The notes under the pieces: model-generated | Databases searched by the model: none | Told to the model about the DNA's origin: nothing | What the model saw: only the letters and a program-made list of their open reading frames with translations | Shown here: in pieces, positions 1-11,151 of the stretch | Layout: each line of letters starts with the position of its first letter | Position numbering within the stretch: the stretch's first letter is position 1 | Made by a program: the position numbers and the translations under genes | Source of the DNA: Bufo bufo | Taxonomy: Eukaryota; Chordata; Amphibia; Anura; Bufonidae | Reading direction: 5' to 3' | NCBI RefSeq assembly: GCF_905171765.1 | Contig: NC_053392.1 | Location: 446,552,837-446,616,836, forward strand | Length of the DNA stretch: 64,000 nt

Positions 1-830
1 TCGACAAATTTTTCGAAAAGATTTGCTTTGATCATAATTAATTTGCGGCAAATTACTTAAAAAAAAACTTTTTTGGGCTCAGAGAGCCTTTATAGGGGTG
101 TAGAACACTGTGCCTTGCAGTAACACGCATATGGAGTCTGCTATGGTAGTGAAATAATACTATGAGTCAGTATAACAAGCACAAAACAGGCATCGCTCTT
201 AGAATCACTGCACACTTCACTTATTTGGGCAGTCATGGGGTCAAAACTGACCAAATATCTGAAGTATCAACTCAGCCTTACGGGTCTGTTAGCATCAAGA
301 AGAAGCGCAGTCATTTTACACCCTCATCAGCTGATTCCACATAGATGTCTACAGAACCTGTTCTATTAAACGCTTATACAAGTAGAGCTCCCCGACAGAG
401 TGGAGAGGGTGTCAGAAGTAAGTTTGTGTTGACATCACTGATTAATTTGCCCTTCCTCTGATCCATCAGAACAGTCACCCACAAAACACTGACCCTTTCT
501 GTGGAGCATACGACATACGCCTTCACTCGGTCAGCATTTGCTCAATAATCCATCAGTATTGCTAAGGCCAAAAAAACAGGAGTGGAGCTAAAACAGAGAT
601 GACACGTGAATGGAATATTTGCATGTCTTCTGTGTTTTGTACCCACTCCTGCTTTTGGCTACCAAATCATAAGCCAATTCTGATGGGATCATACAGGCCT
701 TACAGCTGCTACACAGACAGGATCCGTTGTGCGTCTCATTTTTCCCTCCTGAGAGATCAGAAGAAAGGTCAAATAAATAATGTCAGCCAGGCCGAAAGCC
801 AAAATAGTGGACCAGTCATGAAGTGGGGAG
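1..830. other. No gene recognised; unassigned sequence
   Basis: I see no exon, RNA gene or clear terminal repeat here. Short open frames (for example 162-344 +) have no recognisable motif. The stretch near 560-600 resembles degenerate interspersed repeat sequence but I cannot name it. Confidence 0.4.
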
Positions 831-839
831 GGTGGGAAC

Positions 840-1495
840 AGCATGATAAGTCCACAGAGTGGACCTATGACATAGTGGTGAGGTGGAAGCAGCATGAAGA
901 GACCACTGAATGGCACAATGACAGACTCTTGAGGTGGCAGCAGCATGAGTAGGCCACCAAGTGGCACAATGACCGAGTCTGGAGGTGGCGGCAGCATGAG
1001 GAGACCAAAGAGCGGCACAATGACAGAGTCTGGAGGTGGCAGCAGCATCAGGAGAAGGCTACCGAGTGGCCCAATGACGGAGTCTAGAGTTGGCAGCAGT
1101 ATAAGGAGGCCACCAAGTGGCAAGGTGACATAGTGTGGAGATGGCAGTAACAGCATCAGGATACCACACAGTGGCAAGGTGACATAGTGTGGAGATGGCA
1201 GCAACAGCATCAGGATACCACACAGTGGCAAGGTGACATAGTGTAGCAGCAGCAGCATCAGGTTACCACAGAGTGGCAAGGTGACATAGTGTGGAGATGG
1301 CAGCAGCAGCATCAGGATACCACAGAGTGGCAAGGTGACATAGTGTGGAGATGGCAGCAGCATCAGGATACCACAGAGTGGCAAGGTGACATAGTGTGGA
1401 TATGGCAGCAGCAGCATCATGATACCACAGAGTGGCAAGGTGACATGGTGTGGAGATGGCAGCAGCATCAGGAGAACACAAAGTGACCCGGTGAC
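840..1495. repeat. Minisatellite, roughly 45-55 bp unit
   Basis: Imperfect tandem units built from 'ggcagcagcatcaggata', 'ccacagagtggcaaggtg' and 'acatagtgtggagat' repeat more than ten times. The first units (840-1100) are more diverged and the last (1130-1490) nearly identical, as expected of recent local expansion. The array leaves a frame open for 289 codons on the - strand (689-1558), but that product is only a low-complexity echo of the repeat. Confidence 0.85.
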
Positions 1496-1677
1496 AGAGT
1501 GGGGTGGTGGGTGGCAATACCAGTACCCACTGATGAATGCGGGTGAAAGAAGGAGCACTTGGCATCAGATGAGTGGCATCAGGCGGGTGGTAGCATCAGA
1601 GTAGTAGCTGAGGCAGGTAGCCAAAAGAAACCATTCTTCTTTTTTTTTCAAGGTTTCGGTGAGGCGGCATGGATGAT

Positions 1678-2300
1678 CTAATCAGATGCATCAGGCATTG
1701 GTGGGTGGAAATCCTGGCTGATCCACGCCTGATTCATCTTGACAAAGTTCAGGCTCTCCACATTTTGAGTGGACAGACAAGTTCTCTCCAAGTATGCCAC
1801 CACTTGCTGGTTCAGGTCCTGCTCCAGGTCTACCTGCTGTTGCTGGTGAGTAGTTTCATCACTATGCGGGTGAAGAAACCTACTCATCAGCGACTCTAGA
1901 CTCAGGCTGCTGCTGATGGAGCTGGTACTGCTCCTGCAGCCCCACCCCTCCCCAGCAGCCATGGCAGTGGAACGTGAGGGCAGAGATCCCCCTGTCAGAT
2001 GTGAAAGAGGATGGACGATGGCGCAGATACGCAGCGGCCAACTGACTACATAGGATGTCTCTGTAGTAGTTCAGTTTGTACTTCCTCTCAGTGGGTGTAA
2101 AAAAGGCCCCCATGTTGGTCCAGTATCGAGGGTCCAACACGGTCGAGAGCCAGAAGTCATCCCTCTGCCGAATGGTGACAATTCGGTTGTCACTATGCAA
2201 GCAAGTGAGCATGCATCGGGCCATTTGTGCAGGTGACTCGGAGGTACTCCCTGCCTCCATCTCCACTGCATACTGCCACGGTGTGTCTGGGTCCTCTGTC
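1678..2300 (-). pseudogene. hAT transposase, C-terminal remnant
   Basis: Reading right to left, the - strand encodes a piece with the hAT 'DDFWLSTVLDPRYWTN' block (family consensus around LDPRYK), then, after a frame change near 1960, a C-terminal piece with 'STQNVESLNFVKMNQAWI'. That matches the final block of hAT transposases, written LSTANVDKLTFIKMNQAWI in the other copies in this window. The two pieces sit in different frames and the catalytic half is missing, so it cannot be functional. It could be the C-terminus of the same hAT element whose N-terminal part lies at 4814-8260; the middle would be lost or replaced by the repeats at 2309-4690. That link is inference. Confidence 0.75.
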
Positions 2301-2308
2301 TCGTCTTT

Positions 2309-3530
2309 TGTAGCGTCCCACTAGTAAACGTGGGCACTGCCAAATTGTTGTATTGTATTTTACATTACATGTTATGCTGAGTTTTATATATTTGCTTCTT
2401 AATCCATGTTAACAGACTGGTAGGGTGCACTACATCACATCCACCACTAGATGGGGATAGCACTAGGACAGTGATGGCTAACCTGTAACAGACCAAGTGC
2501 CCAAACTGTAACCCAAAACCCTCATATTTATAGCAAAGTGCCAACACGGCAATTTAACCTGAATACTACAGTCCAATATAGTATATATTCCATGTACTTT
2601 ATCATTCAGCAATAATAGCCTGCCTATATTCAATGTGCTGCCTGTGCTGTTCATAGTGCGCCCGGCGCTGATGAATGGCAGGAAAAGTCTAGGGCATATT
2701 GCTACACCATAGCCTTTTTCCAGGGTGTGGGTGCCCACAGAAAGGGCTCTGAGTGCCGCCTCTGGCACCTGTGCCATAGGTTCGCCACCACTGCACTAGG
2801 ATATAGATATACCTCAGTTCAGGCAGAGTTAGTCTGTGTTGAGAAGATGTAGTTGAGAGAAGAAGTTAGTAGAAAGGAGAAATGGAGTAGCTGGAGTGAG
2901 GAGCAGAGGGAAGGACAGAGGTCCCCCCCCCCCCCTCCTCTCAGCTCTCTCTCTGTGGCCCCACCGTCCAGAGGAGCCAAGTGATCTTTTACCAAGTTTT
3001 AGGCCAAGAAGTAAGGCTGAGGTGAGACCTCCTTCTGCAGTCTATCCCTCCGGGAGAACAAGTGGAAAATTGTGTTTTGATTACAGAAAAGGAAGATAAC
3101 AGCCAATTTATCAGGCTTATGGGCTCCTTTGACAATCTAGCTACAATCTAGCTGCAGGCAGCCTCACCAGTATATAGAAGACAGAAAGGCCAATCTGTTA
3201 TGTCTCTTAAATGGAAGGAAGGATCATAAACCACTGTTACTGGGATTAGAATAAGGCAAGGAGCTAGATACCAGCCATAACTGAACTTTAATCTGAAGTT
3301 TTAATCTACAAGAAGCCTGTTACCTGGGATTACAATTTATTAGAGAGGCTGTGTTGTCTGTGAATGTCATTGTTACTGAGAACCAGCAAAACAGTAAAAG
3401 TTGTGACTACTACTCTCACCATTGTTGTACCACAACGGTACTGGCGTCATGACTAAAGGGACCTAGCCATAAGAACATAAAGCCAAGTTACCACCAAGGG
3501 CACCTCATGAGTGCCATGCAGGGTGCAAGG
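2309..3530. repeat. Unassigned interspersed repeat, copy A
   Basis: Begins 'tgtagcgtcccacta' and shares ordered blocks with 3756-4690: the start, 'ccactagatgggga', 'agtaaaagttgtga', 'ggtactggcgtca' and 'aagggcacctca'. The copies are strongly diverged and differ by indels. The TG start and collinear blocks would fit an LTR or a non-coding retroelement, but I found no target duplication and no protein. It is interrupted by the MITE at 2469-2793. Confidence 0.6.
2469..2793. mobile_element. 325-bp hAT-type MITE with 8-bp target duplication
   Basis: Ends are inverted repeats: left 'cagtgatggctaacct', and the right end read in reverse is 'cagtggtggcgaacct'. It is flanked on both sides by the identical octamer 'cactagga' (2461-2468 and 2794-2801), the target duplication length of the hAT superfamily. 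The related repeat copy at 3756-4690 lacks the insert at the equivalent place, giving an empty-site control. It has no coding capacity and needs a transposase in trans. Confidence 0.93.
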
Positions 3531-3755
3531 CTCAGCCTTCTTTGACGCACTGCCGACACCATGTTCTTCCTGTTGTCGGTCACCATGGTTCCGATTTTCA
3601 GTTGTCGCAGAGTAAGCCAGGATTACATTTCTTGATGAATCACAAGGATCAGTTTCTCCCCTGTGTGACTCTGTTCGCCAAGGCAAAGTAGGTGCAGAAC
3701 AGCGTGACACCGCCGTGACCTGCACATGTGGTATGATGGAGGGGCACTGTGACTT

Positions 3756-4690
3756 TGCAGCGTCCCACTACGTGTGTGTGGGCACTGCTTAAAAGCACTT
3801 TTTTATATTATTACAAGCATTTGGTTGTTATGTGTAACTTAGCATTTGTGTGACTGCAAAATCCCTGTTAACAGGCCTATTAGGTGCAATTTATACATCC
3901 CACCACTAGATGGGGATGAAGTGCAGGTCCTATATATATTCAGGTCAGGCCTAGTGAGACAGATTAGTCAAGGCAGATCAGATTAACTAGGATGTAGTCA
4001 GCAGAGAGCAGATCTGAGGTAGTCAGATCAACTTAGTGGGAAAAAAGATAGAGTGAAGACTTCGCAACACAGATTAGTAAGTGGAGCCAACTTCGCTAGA
4101 AGGTGTTTACTCAGATGTTTAGGCGCAGAAGAGCATTTTTTTTCTTCTGTAGCTGGACTATAGACTTGCATCCCTGACCAGTAGGAGAAGAGTTTGCCTC
4201 CCTGGAAAAGAAACAAGCATTCCTAGGAATTCATCGGTGATAAGAGCCATTATTTAGGGCCACAGACACCTTTGAATGGTGGAGGTTTATAGCTTCAGGC
4301 AGCCACACCAACCTTCTGAGGGACAGTTGAGTTTTCCTGTCTCCACATACTTAGCTTGTAGGGAAAGTCAAGGAATAGGATCCAAGGCATCTAAAGAAAC
4401 CAGGTACACCTAACCCACTGCTCCAAAACCAACCAAGCACCTGACAAGTCCTAAACAGTGGATTTGCAGTATCGTCTTTGTACCATCTAAAGACTGCATA
4501 AGTGTACCACAGCAACTGAAAATCCACTAAAGTAAAAGTTGTGAGTTGCATCTTACCACTGTCTACCTCATTATTACTACCTATGGTTGTACCACCATTA
4601 ACGGTACTGGCGTCACGACAAATTTCATCAAAGGACTCAGCCGCAACAAGCACCCTAAGCACCCTTAACATCAAGGGCACCTCAACCACC
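3756..4690. repeat. Unassigned interspersed repeat, copy B
   Basis: Diverged second copy of the repeat at 2309-3530, in the same orientation, starting 'tgcagcgtcccacta' and ending with the shared 'aagggcacctca' block. It holds no MITE and so shows the ancestral arrangement. No open frame of note. Confidence 0.6.
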
Positions 4691-4813
4691 ATCTTGGCTG
4701 ATGCTTCCTACCACAGAGCGTGCCCCGGAGGATTTCGTGCTGTCCACCTCAACACTGTGCTGCCAGCCCAGGGAGGCTATCTGCTAACAGTGAGTAACCT
4801 GATGAACTGTGTG

Positions 4814-5446
4814 TTATACCATTTGACCCCTCATCGATCCACCGTGAACCTCACGTATACCCCCTGTGACTGGCTGGCTGCAACTTGTCCCTGCAATGGA
4901 GGCTAAGGACATGGTGGAGGATGAGGAGGCAGAGGTGGACATTGCCGCTGGACCAATGGCATGAGAACGTGGGGGCGGAAGCGGAGTCACCTGACCAAGT
5001 TGCTGGTGTGGCTGTGCAGGAACCACATTCATCCAGTGGGCCGTAAAGGACATATATTGTCCCTGACCGTAGTTACAGATCCACAAGTCAGCGCTGCCGT
5101 GCACTTTGGCAGACACCAACAGGCTAAAGGACTGGCCCATCTTCTGTTCTACATATGTGTACAGGGCTGGTACTGCCTTTTTGGCAAAGAAATAACAGCT
5201 TGGGACTCTCCACTTTTGCTGGGCACAAGCCATCAGTTCTCTGAAAGGTGCAGAGTCCACCACTTGGAAAGGGAGGGACTGCAGCACCAGCAACTTGGAC
5301 AGGAGGACATTCTGCTTCTGCGCCGTTGGATGTGTGCTCGCATACTGTTGTCTCTTGGCAATTGATTCGGTGATCGATTGCTGACGGAATGACTGACGAG
5401 GAGTAGGAGGAGCAGGAGCATCAGGACCATCAGACGATGGGAACGA
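4814..5446 (-). pseudogene. hAT transposase, N-terminal/central fragment (copy 1)
   Basis: The - strand frame encodes a hAT region preceding the first catalytic block: 'FQVVDSAPFRELMACAQQKW', 'PSCYFFAKKAVPALYTYVEQ', then a diverged 'SADLWICNYG' where family members have TTDxWTS, and 'YMSFTAHWMNVV'. It ends in low-complexity Ser/Pro-rich sequence without the rest of the catalytic domain. Its upstream coding sequence is found at 7976-8260: the frame runs 'GFTTSAEGSC' | 'LSFPSSDG' across the insertion at 5455-7975. The Asp block is degraded. Confidence 0.8.
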
Positions 5447-5711
5447 CAGGCAGCTAGAGATGTCCCGAACTATTCGCCGGCGAACAGTTCCCGACGAACA
5501 TAGCTTGTTCGTGTTCGCCGCGGCGGGCGAACATATGCGATGTTCGGTCCGCCCCCTATACATCATCATTGAGCAAACTTTGACCCTGTACCTCACAGTC
5601 AGCAGACACATTCCAGCCAATCAGCATACCCTCCCTCCTAGACCCTCCCACCTCCTATCAAAAAGCAAGGACAGCATCCATCTTAGATTTATTCTGAAGC
5701 TGCAGTGTCAC

Positions 5712-7735
5712 AAATTTGACTAAGTTGTAATCGCAATGCGATTAATACAGGTTATATTAATCGCATTGAGAATTCAACTTAGAGCTGGGTTCTAGCTTAT
5801 TGCTAGAATATAACGAAGATTGAGAATATAGTGCTATATTAGTTATATTCGTCAATTCTAGCAATATAACCATTAGGAACTCAGATCTAAGTTGTAATGG
5901 CAATGCGATTAATACATGTTATATTAATCGCATTGCGATTACAACTTAGATCTGAGTTCCTAATGGTTGTATTGCTAGAATATAACGAAGATTGAGAATA
6001 TAGTGCTATATTCGTCAATTCTAGCAATACAACCATTAGGAACTCAGATCTAAGTTGTAATCGCAATGCAATTAATATAACCTGTGCTGCCAGCCCAGGG
6101 AGGCTATCTGCTAACAGTGAGTAACCTGATGAACTGTGTGTTATACCATTTGACCCCTCATCGATCCACCGTGAACCTCACGTATACCCCCTGTGACTGG
6201 CTGGCTGCACCTTGTCCCTGCAATGGAGGCTAAGGACATGGTGGAGGATGAGGAGGCAGAGGTGGACATTGCCGCTGGACAAATGGCATGAGAACGTGGG
6301 GGCGGAAGCGGAGTCACCTGACCAAGTTGCTGGTGTGGCTGTGCAGGAACCACATTCATCCAGTGGGCCGTAAAGGACATATATTGTCCCTGACCGTAGT
6401 TACAGATCCACAAGTCAGCGCTGCCGTGCACTTTGGCAGACACCAACAGGCTAAAGGACTGGCCCATCTTCTGTTCTACATATGTGTACAGGGCTGGTAC
6501 TGCCTTTTTGGCAAAGAAATAACAGCTCGGGACTCTCCACTTTTGCTGGGCACAAGCCATCAGTTCTCTGAAAGGTGCAGAGTCCACCACTTGGAAAGGG
6601 AGGGACTGCAGCACCAGCAACTTGGACAGGAGCACATTCTGCTTCTGCGCCGTTGGATGTGTGCTCGCATACTGTTGTCTCTTGGCAATTGATTCGGTGA
6701 TCGATTGCTGACGGAATGACTGACGAGGAGTAGGAGGAGCAGGAGCATCAGGACCATCAGACGATGGGAACGACAGGCAGCTAGAGATGTCCCGAACTAT
6801 TCGCCGGAGAACAGTTCGGGCGAACATATGCGATGTTCGGTCCGCCCCCTATACATCATCATTGAGCAAACTTTGACCCTGTACCTCACAGTCAGCAGAC
6901 ACATTCCAGCCAATCAGCATACCCTCCCTCCTAGACCCTCCCACCTCCTATCAAAAAGCAAGGACAGCATCCATCTTAGATTTATTCTGAAGCTGCAGTG
7001 TCACAAATTTGACTAAGTTGTAATCGCAATGCGATTAATACAGGTTATATTAATCGCATTGAAAATTCAACTTAGAGCTGGGTTCTAGCTTATTGCTAGA
7101 ATATAACGAAGATTGAGAATATAGTGCTATATTAGTTATATTCGTCAGTTCTAGCAATACAACCATTAGGAACTCAGATCTAAGTTGTAATGGCAATGCG
7201 ATTAATACATGTTATATTAATCGCATTGAGATTACAACTTAGATCTGAGTTCCTAATGGTTGTATTGCTAGAATATAACGAAGATTGAGAATATAGTGCT
7301 ATATTCGTCAATTCTAGCAATACAACCATTAGGAACTCAGATTATAAGTTGTAATCGCAATGCGATTAATATAACCTGTATTAATCGCATTGTGATTACA
7401 ACTTAGATCTGAGTTCCTAATGGTTGTATTGCTAGAATTGACGAATATAGCACTATATTCTCAATCTTCGTTATATTCTAGCAATACAACCATTAGGAAC
7501 TCAGATCTAAGTTGTAATCGCAATGCGATTAATATAACCTGTATTAATCGCATTGTGATTACAACTTAGATCTGAGTTCCTAATGGTTGTATTGCTAGAA
7601 TTGACGAATATAGCACTATATTCTCAATCTTCGTTATATTCTAGCAATACAACCATTAGGAACTCAGATCTAAGTTGTAATCGCAATGTGATTAATGCAG
7701 GTTATATTAATCGCATTGCGAATTTAACTTACCAC
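5712..7735. repeat. AT-rich palindromic satellite, about 165-bp units, with orientation switch
   Basis: Each unit has two dyads: one around 'cgcaatgcgattaat', and one around 'cctaatggttgtattgct' / 'agcaatacaaccattagg'. The asymmetric core 'aacgaagattgagaatat' lies forward near 5810, 5985, 7108 and 7282 but reversed near 7455 and 7625, so the array flips direction around 7365. Units are interrupted by the duplicated hAT/MITE block (6082-7010). The perfect dyads would let each unit form a long hairpin. Confidence 0.9.
6141..6781 (-). pseudogene. hAT transposase fragment (copy 2, tandem duplicate)
   Basis: Near-identical copy of 4814-5446 displaced by 1327 bp, with only a few amino-acid differences (for example ICPAAM for IGPAAM, GTRCSQ for GTSCSQ). 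It has the same missing catalytic half and the same junction with a 'tagagatgtcccg' element end at 6782. It arose by the local tandem duplication rather than by transposition. Confidence 0.85.
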
Positions 7736-7975
7736 ACTCTGCGTCAACTACGTAATTTTCCATGGGAGTTTTGCCATGGATCCCCCTCCGGCATGCCACA
7801 GTCCAGGTCTTAGTCCCCTTGAAACAACTTTTCCATCAATATTGTGGCCAGAAAGAGTCCCTGTGGGTTTTAAAATTCGCCTGTCTATTGAAGTCTATGG
7901 CGGTTCGCCCGTTCGCGAACATTTGCAGAAATTCGCCGTTCGCGAACGGAAAATTTTATGTTCGCGACATCTCTA

Positions 7976-8260
7976 CAGACAGCTCCCTTCGGCTGAGGTG
8001 GTGAAGCCTTGACTGCCTGAAATCGGATGCGGCATGCTACTGGGTGATGCTGCGGCAGGCAGGACCAACACATCGGAGATACGGTTCTCCCAGGCCAATT
8101 TATGGTGACGCTGCATATGTTGAGGCAGGGCCGTGGTGCCAACATTAGCACTCTGGCCACTCTAAACCTTCTGCCCACATATTCTACATATGGTCGTAAT
8201 AACCTCCTCCGTCGGCTTAACAAAAAAACTGCCACACTGCCAAGTAGGTGATTCTCCCCC
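7976..8260 (-). pseudogene. hAT transposase N-terminus with BED-type zinc finger remnant
   Basis: On the - strand a BED-finger pattern is readable: 'FFVKPTEEVITTICRICGQ' (Cx2C), then after an in-frame stop 'SANVGTTALPQHMQRHHKLA' (His pair). BED fingers are the DNA-binding N-termini of many hAT transposases. The frame then runs towards 7976 and continues at 5446. One stop lies inside the finger and further frame changes flank it, so this is a dead gene. Confidence 0.75.
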
Positions 8261-8689
8261 CCAACAGTCCGCACTGACTGACTGCTACTGCCGCTGCCAT
8301 TGTGAACCCCTGCACCACTACATCCCCCTGAGCCAACAGCATACAATACTTATGTGGCTGAGGGAACAGCAAAGGTTAAGGACAGGTGAGAGCACAGGGC
8401 CTGCTCCCGTGCCATGCCAACTAAGGGTTGTGTCTGACGAACCCACCTACTCTTGGCTGGGGATGTCTGATGTCACTAGGGAAGAAATGGATTACTGAGT
8501 TAACCAATCAAGAATCGCTGGGTTGCTGGTCAAGACTTGACCACTAGATGATACCGGGAGCTCAGGCCTCTCGCTGCGAATCCTGATGCCACGGCCCCTT
8601 ACTCTGCTGAGACCTCTGCCTGCTCCATAAACATTTAGGCCATTGCCACTCCTCTGTGCATGGCCTGGCACTTTTCTGTCTGACATACT

Positions 8690-9870
8690 TTTAGCTGAAC
8701 TTTTTGTACTGAAATTGGCCACTAAATGCTTTTTTGTACTGAAATTGGCCACTAAATGCTTTTGCCACAAATAACTGCAACAGGGAAGTACGTATATATA
8801 TATTTTCTGTACTGAAATAGGCCACTAAACTCTTTTGCCACAAATAACTGCAACAGTGAAGTGCATATATACCGTATTTTTCGCCCCATAAGACGCATTT
8901 CCCCCCCCCCCCAAAGGCAAATACTAATGAACGCTTCCATTATGGAAGCGCTCATTAGCAGCGGAGGAACGGGAAGCGGTGAAGGCTCTGTACTCACCAC
9001 TTCCTGGTTGTCGGCTGTGAAGGCTGCGCACAGCGTGAGGGAGCTCTGTGACCTCACGCTGTGTGCGCCAGTTCACAGCACAGCCGACAGCAGGAGGAAG
9101 AAGAGTGCGGGCGGTGAGGAGCGACGACGTCCAGGAGCGTCCAGAGGTAAGTTATTATTATTATTTTTTTTTATCTGATGCAATGAGGGCTGATAAAGAG
9201 GCAGTGGGGGCTGATATGAGACTAGGGCTAGCCAAAAGAGGCATAGGGGCTAATATGAGACTGGGTGCTGATCAAATGAGGCATGGGGGGCTGATTTGAG
9301 ACTAGCGGTCTGATTTGAAGTCTGAATGGGGTCTTATTTATATTGGGGCTCATATCTAAGGTCTAATTGGGGGTCATTCACTTTTGGGTGTGAGCTGAGG
9401 TCTGATTGTGGGTCTGATCTGAGGTCTTATTGGGGTCTTATTAACATTGGGGATGTGATTGGAGCTGTGATCTGAGGTCTGATTAACATTGGGGCTCTGT
9501 CTGATTGCTGGTCTGAACTGAGGTCTAATGAAAAAAATTTTTTCCTTATTGTCCTCCTCTAAAAACTACGGCCGTCTTATGGGCCGCACCGGCCCATAAG
9601 ACGCCTGTAGTTTTTAGAGGAGGACAATAAGAAAAAGAATACGGGGGGAAAAATATGATATTTTTCTTTATGTATTGAAATAGGCCACTAAACGCTTTCA
9701 ACAGATATAACTGCAGAAGAAGTGAACTGAGAATATATTTTTATTTTTGTACTGAAATAGGCCACTAAACGCTTTCACCACAAATGACTGCAACAGTAAA
9801 ATGCGTATATATTTTTCTTTTTGTACTAAAATAGGCCACTAAAGGCTTTTCAACATAGCACTTGCATCCC
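8690..9870. repeat. Tandem subterminal repeats of the hAT element, about 75-100 bp units
   Basis: Units contain 'gtactgaaataggccacta' followed by 'aac/tgcttt..ccacaaataactgcaacag'. They occur at 8700-8870 and resume at 9665-9860 after an inserted element. They lie upstream of the BED-finger piece (transposase on the - strand). The other hAT elements in this window have comparable arrays of unrelated sequence in the same place (38560-39070 and 39985-40840). Confidence 0.75.
8873..9655. mobile_element. Non-coding repeat element with a long terminal hairpin
   Basis: Begins 'accgtatttttcgcccca', carries a C-tract and G-rich internal repeats ('gggctgatatgagact' variants, 9200-9520), and ends in a near-perfect hairpin at about 9545-9640 (arms 'ttattgtcctcctctaaaaa' and its reverse complement, with 'gtcttatgggcc'/'ggcccataagac' near the loop). 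It interrupts the tandem repeats of the hAT 5' region. The 'cataagacgc' motif is present at both ends. I cannot assign a superfamily because the target duplication is unclear. Confidence 0.6.
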
Positions 9871-10464
9871 AATAACAAGAACAAATTGCTAGAATTACAG
9901 AGCTGTATGATAACTATTTGGATCCCCAAATAATCTTTACCTGCACTTATAAATCACTTTTCGAGCAATGTCCCTAGCGCCTTCTGACGTCTCTCCCTGC
10001 ACTAAGATGCTTTGAAATTATTCCTCCCTATCCTCTCCCTTCACTTATAAATCGTTTTTTCCGGGGTTTTTTTTCACAATGAGGTTTTTCCTATTGCTGT
10101 CCCTAGCGCTTTCTCACGTCTGTCCATGCACCCAGAACACTGTAAAATGTCTGAATCCAATATGGCCACCGTATTTATAGGGCTGTGACATCACAGGGCT
10201 GGCTGGCTGCTGATTGGCTGCATGCATGACATTATGGGTCATCACGTCTTCCAAGAGTTCCTTTCCCCATGTCCTCACACGTGTAGCCGCCAACCTTTAC
10301 GGCTTTGATGTTGGCAAGTTTTGGACCCTAAACCTCAGCCACTCAACAGCATGCTGGTAATTTAGTTGCACCAAACCAGATGACAGATTCCATTTAGATT
10401 TCTAAACAGATAAGGGTGCATCAACTAAAACGTGGCAGATTAGTAACTTATTATTTCATTTAAG
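9871..10464. other. hAT 5' flank and GNPAT intron sequence, no gene seen
   Basis: Continuation of the hAT 5' non-coding region to roughly 10300 (repeated 'cctgcacttataaatc' and 'cctagcgctttctcacgtc' motifs), then single-copy-looking intron sequence ending in the acceptor 'ttatttcatttaag' at 10464. Confidence 0.5.
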
Positions 10465-10616
10465 GCCTACTGAATGTTGTAGCTGAACCGTTCTTCAGAG
10501 GAGAAGTGTATGATGTTTATCTGGTTCCTATCAGCATCAGCTATGAGAAAATTTTAGAAGAAACATTCCATGTGCATGAACTTCTTGGAGCGCAAAAATC
10601 CAAGGAATCTACTTCA
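10465..10616 (+). CDS. GNPAT: GNPAT (dihydroxyacetone-phosphate acyltransferase), internal exon
   Basis: Starts after acceptor 'atttaag' and ends before donor 'gtaagata'. Read with one G from the missing upstream exon it encodes 51 residues including '[18 protein letters not shown]'. The VPISISY segment is acyltransferase block IV of the GPAT/DHAPAT family, and the residues closely follow vertebrate GNPAT. GNPAT is the peroxisomal enzyme that acylates dihydroxyacetone phosphate, the first step of plasmalogen and other ether-lipid synthesis. The catalytic HX4D and EGTRS blocks would be in upstream exons outside the window. Phase 1 start, phase 0 end. Confidence 0.93.
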
Positions 10617-10701
10617 GTAAGATACAATAAAGAGTTCCATAAGACCTACTGTATGTTTAAGAAAACTGCAACGCTTATCTTTGTCGGCTATTCTCTTGCA
10701 G

Positions 10702-10832
10702 GGCTTAATTAAAGCCAGGAAGCTACTCAAAGACAATTTTGGAAATATTCACATTTACTTTGGACATCCAGTATCACTGCGATCAATGGCCAGTGGAATA
10801 ATGAATCGTTCTCAATATAATCTAACACCCAG
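10702..10832 (+). CDS. GNPAT: GNPAT, internal exon
   Basis: Acceptor 'ttctcttgcag', donor 'gtattggt'. Encodes 43 codons plus two bases, including '[20 protein letters not shown]' and '[10 protein letters not shown]'-like sequence (here [10 protein letters not shown]), collinear with vertebrate GNPAT just after block IV. Only 85 bp of intron separates it from the previous exon. Joins the next exon through a split Arg codon (AG|A). Confidence 0.93.
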
Positions 10833-11151
10833 GTATTGGTTCATATATGTATTGGATATATATACTGTATATGTAAATGCATTGCTAGGATATGCCACCA
10901 ATTTTAGATTGGGACTTGCACCTTTCCCCAGAATGGGCCCCGCATAGTGAATGCAAGCATCGCCAGCCTCTATTCCAAAGGTGGGAACCGCACCTACAGT
11001 ATATGACATTGGTGGCATATTATAGTGATATACCATCAGTGTCTGAGATGAAACAACTGCTTTAAATTAGATGAAGCTAGAATATACAGCAAATTTCTTA
11101 TTGATAAATAATGTTGCTTGTTGACATTGGACAATATATTTTTTATTACAG

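Larger units (their letters stand above)
4755..7365. repeat. Tandem segmental duplication, offset 1327 bp
   Basis: 4755-6081 and 6082 to about 7365 are near-identical in direct orientation: 'ctgtgctgccagccc' starts both, and the hAT fragment, the element end and the first satellite units follow in the same order. The second copy lacks about 36 bp near 6808 that the first has around 5490-5525. The duplicated block includes the hAT/insertion junction, so it formed after that insertion. Few substitutions suggest it is recent. Confidence 0.9.
5455..7975. mobile_element. Composite hAT-type MITE carrying a palindromic satellite
   Basis: The left end 'tagagatgtcccgaac' and the right end (reverse: 'tagagatgtcgcgaac') are inverted repeats. 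Flanks are 'caggcagc' (5447-5454) and 'cagacagc' (7976-7983), a 7/8 match for a hAT target duplication. Removing the element restores the reading of the hAT transposase on either side. The right part contains GC-rich 'gttcgcgaac' palindromes (7900-7960); the middle is an AT-rich satellite plus the second half of the 1327-bp duplication. Confidence 0.8.

Noticed and set aside
689..1558. 289-codon open frame on the - strand
   Set aside because: It is the translation of a minisatellite; the same 'HYVTLPLCG'-type unit repeats and no domain or splice context is present.
4961..5365. 134-codon + strand ORF, repeated at 6288-6692
   Set aside because: Antisense shadow of the hAT transposase fragments on the - strand.
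1..10464. Upstream GNPAT exons
   Set aside because: I looked for the preceding segment (acyltransferase EGTRS block) and did not find it before 10465.
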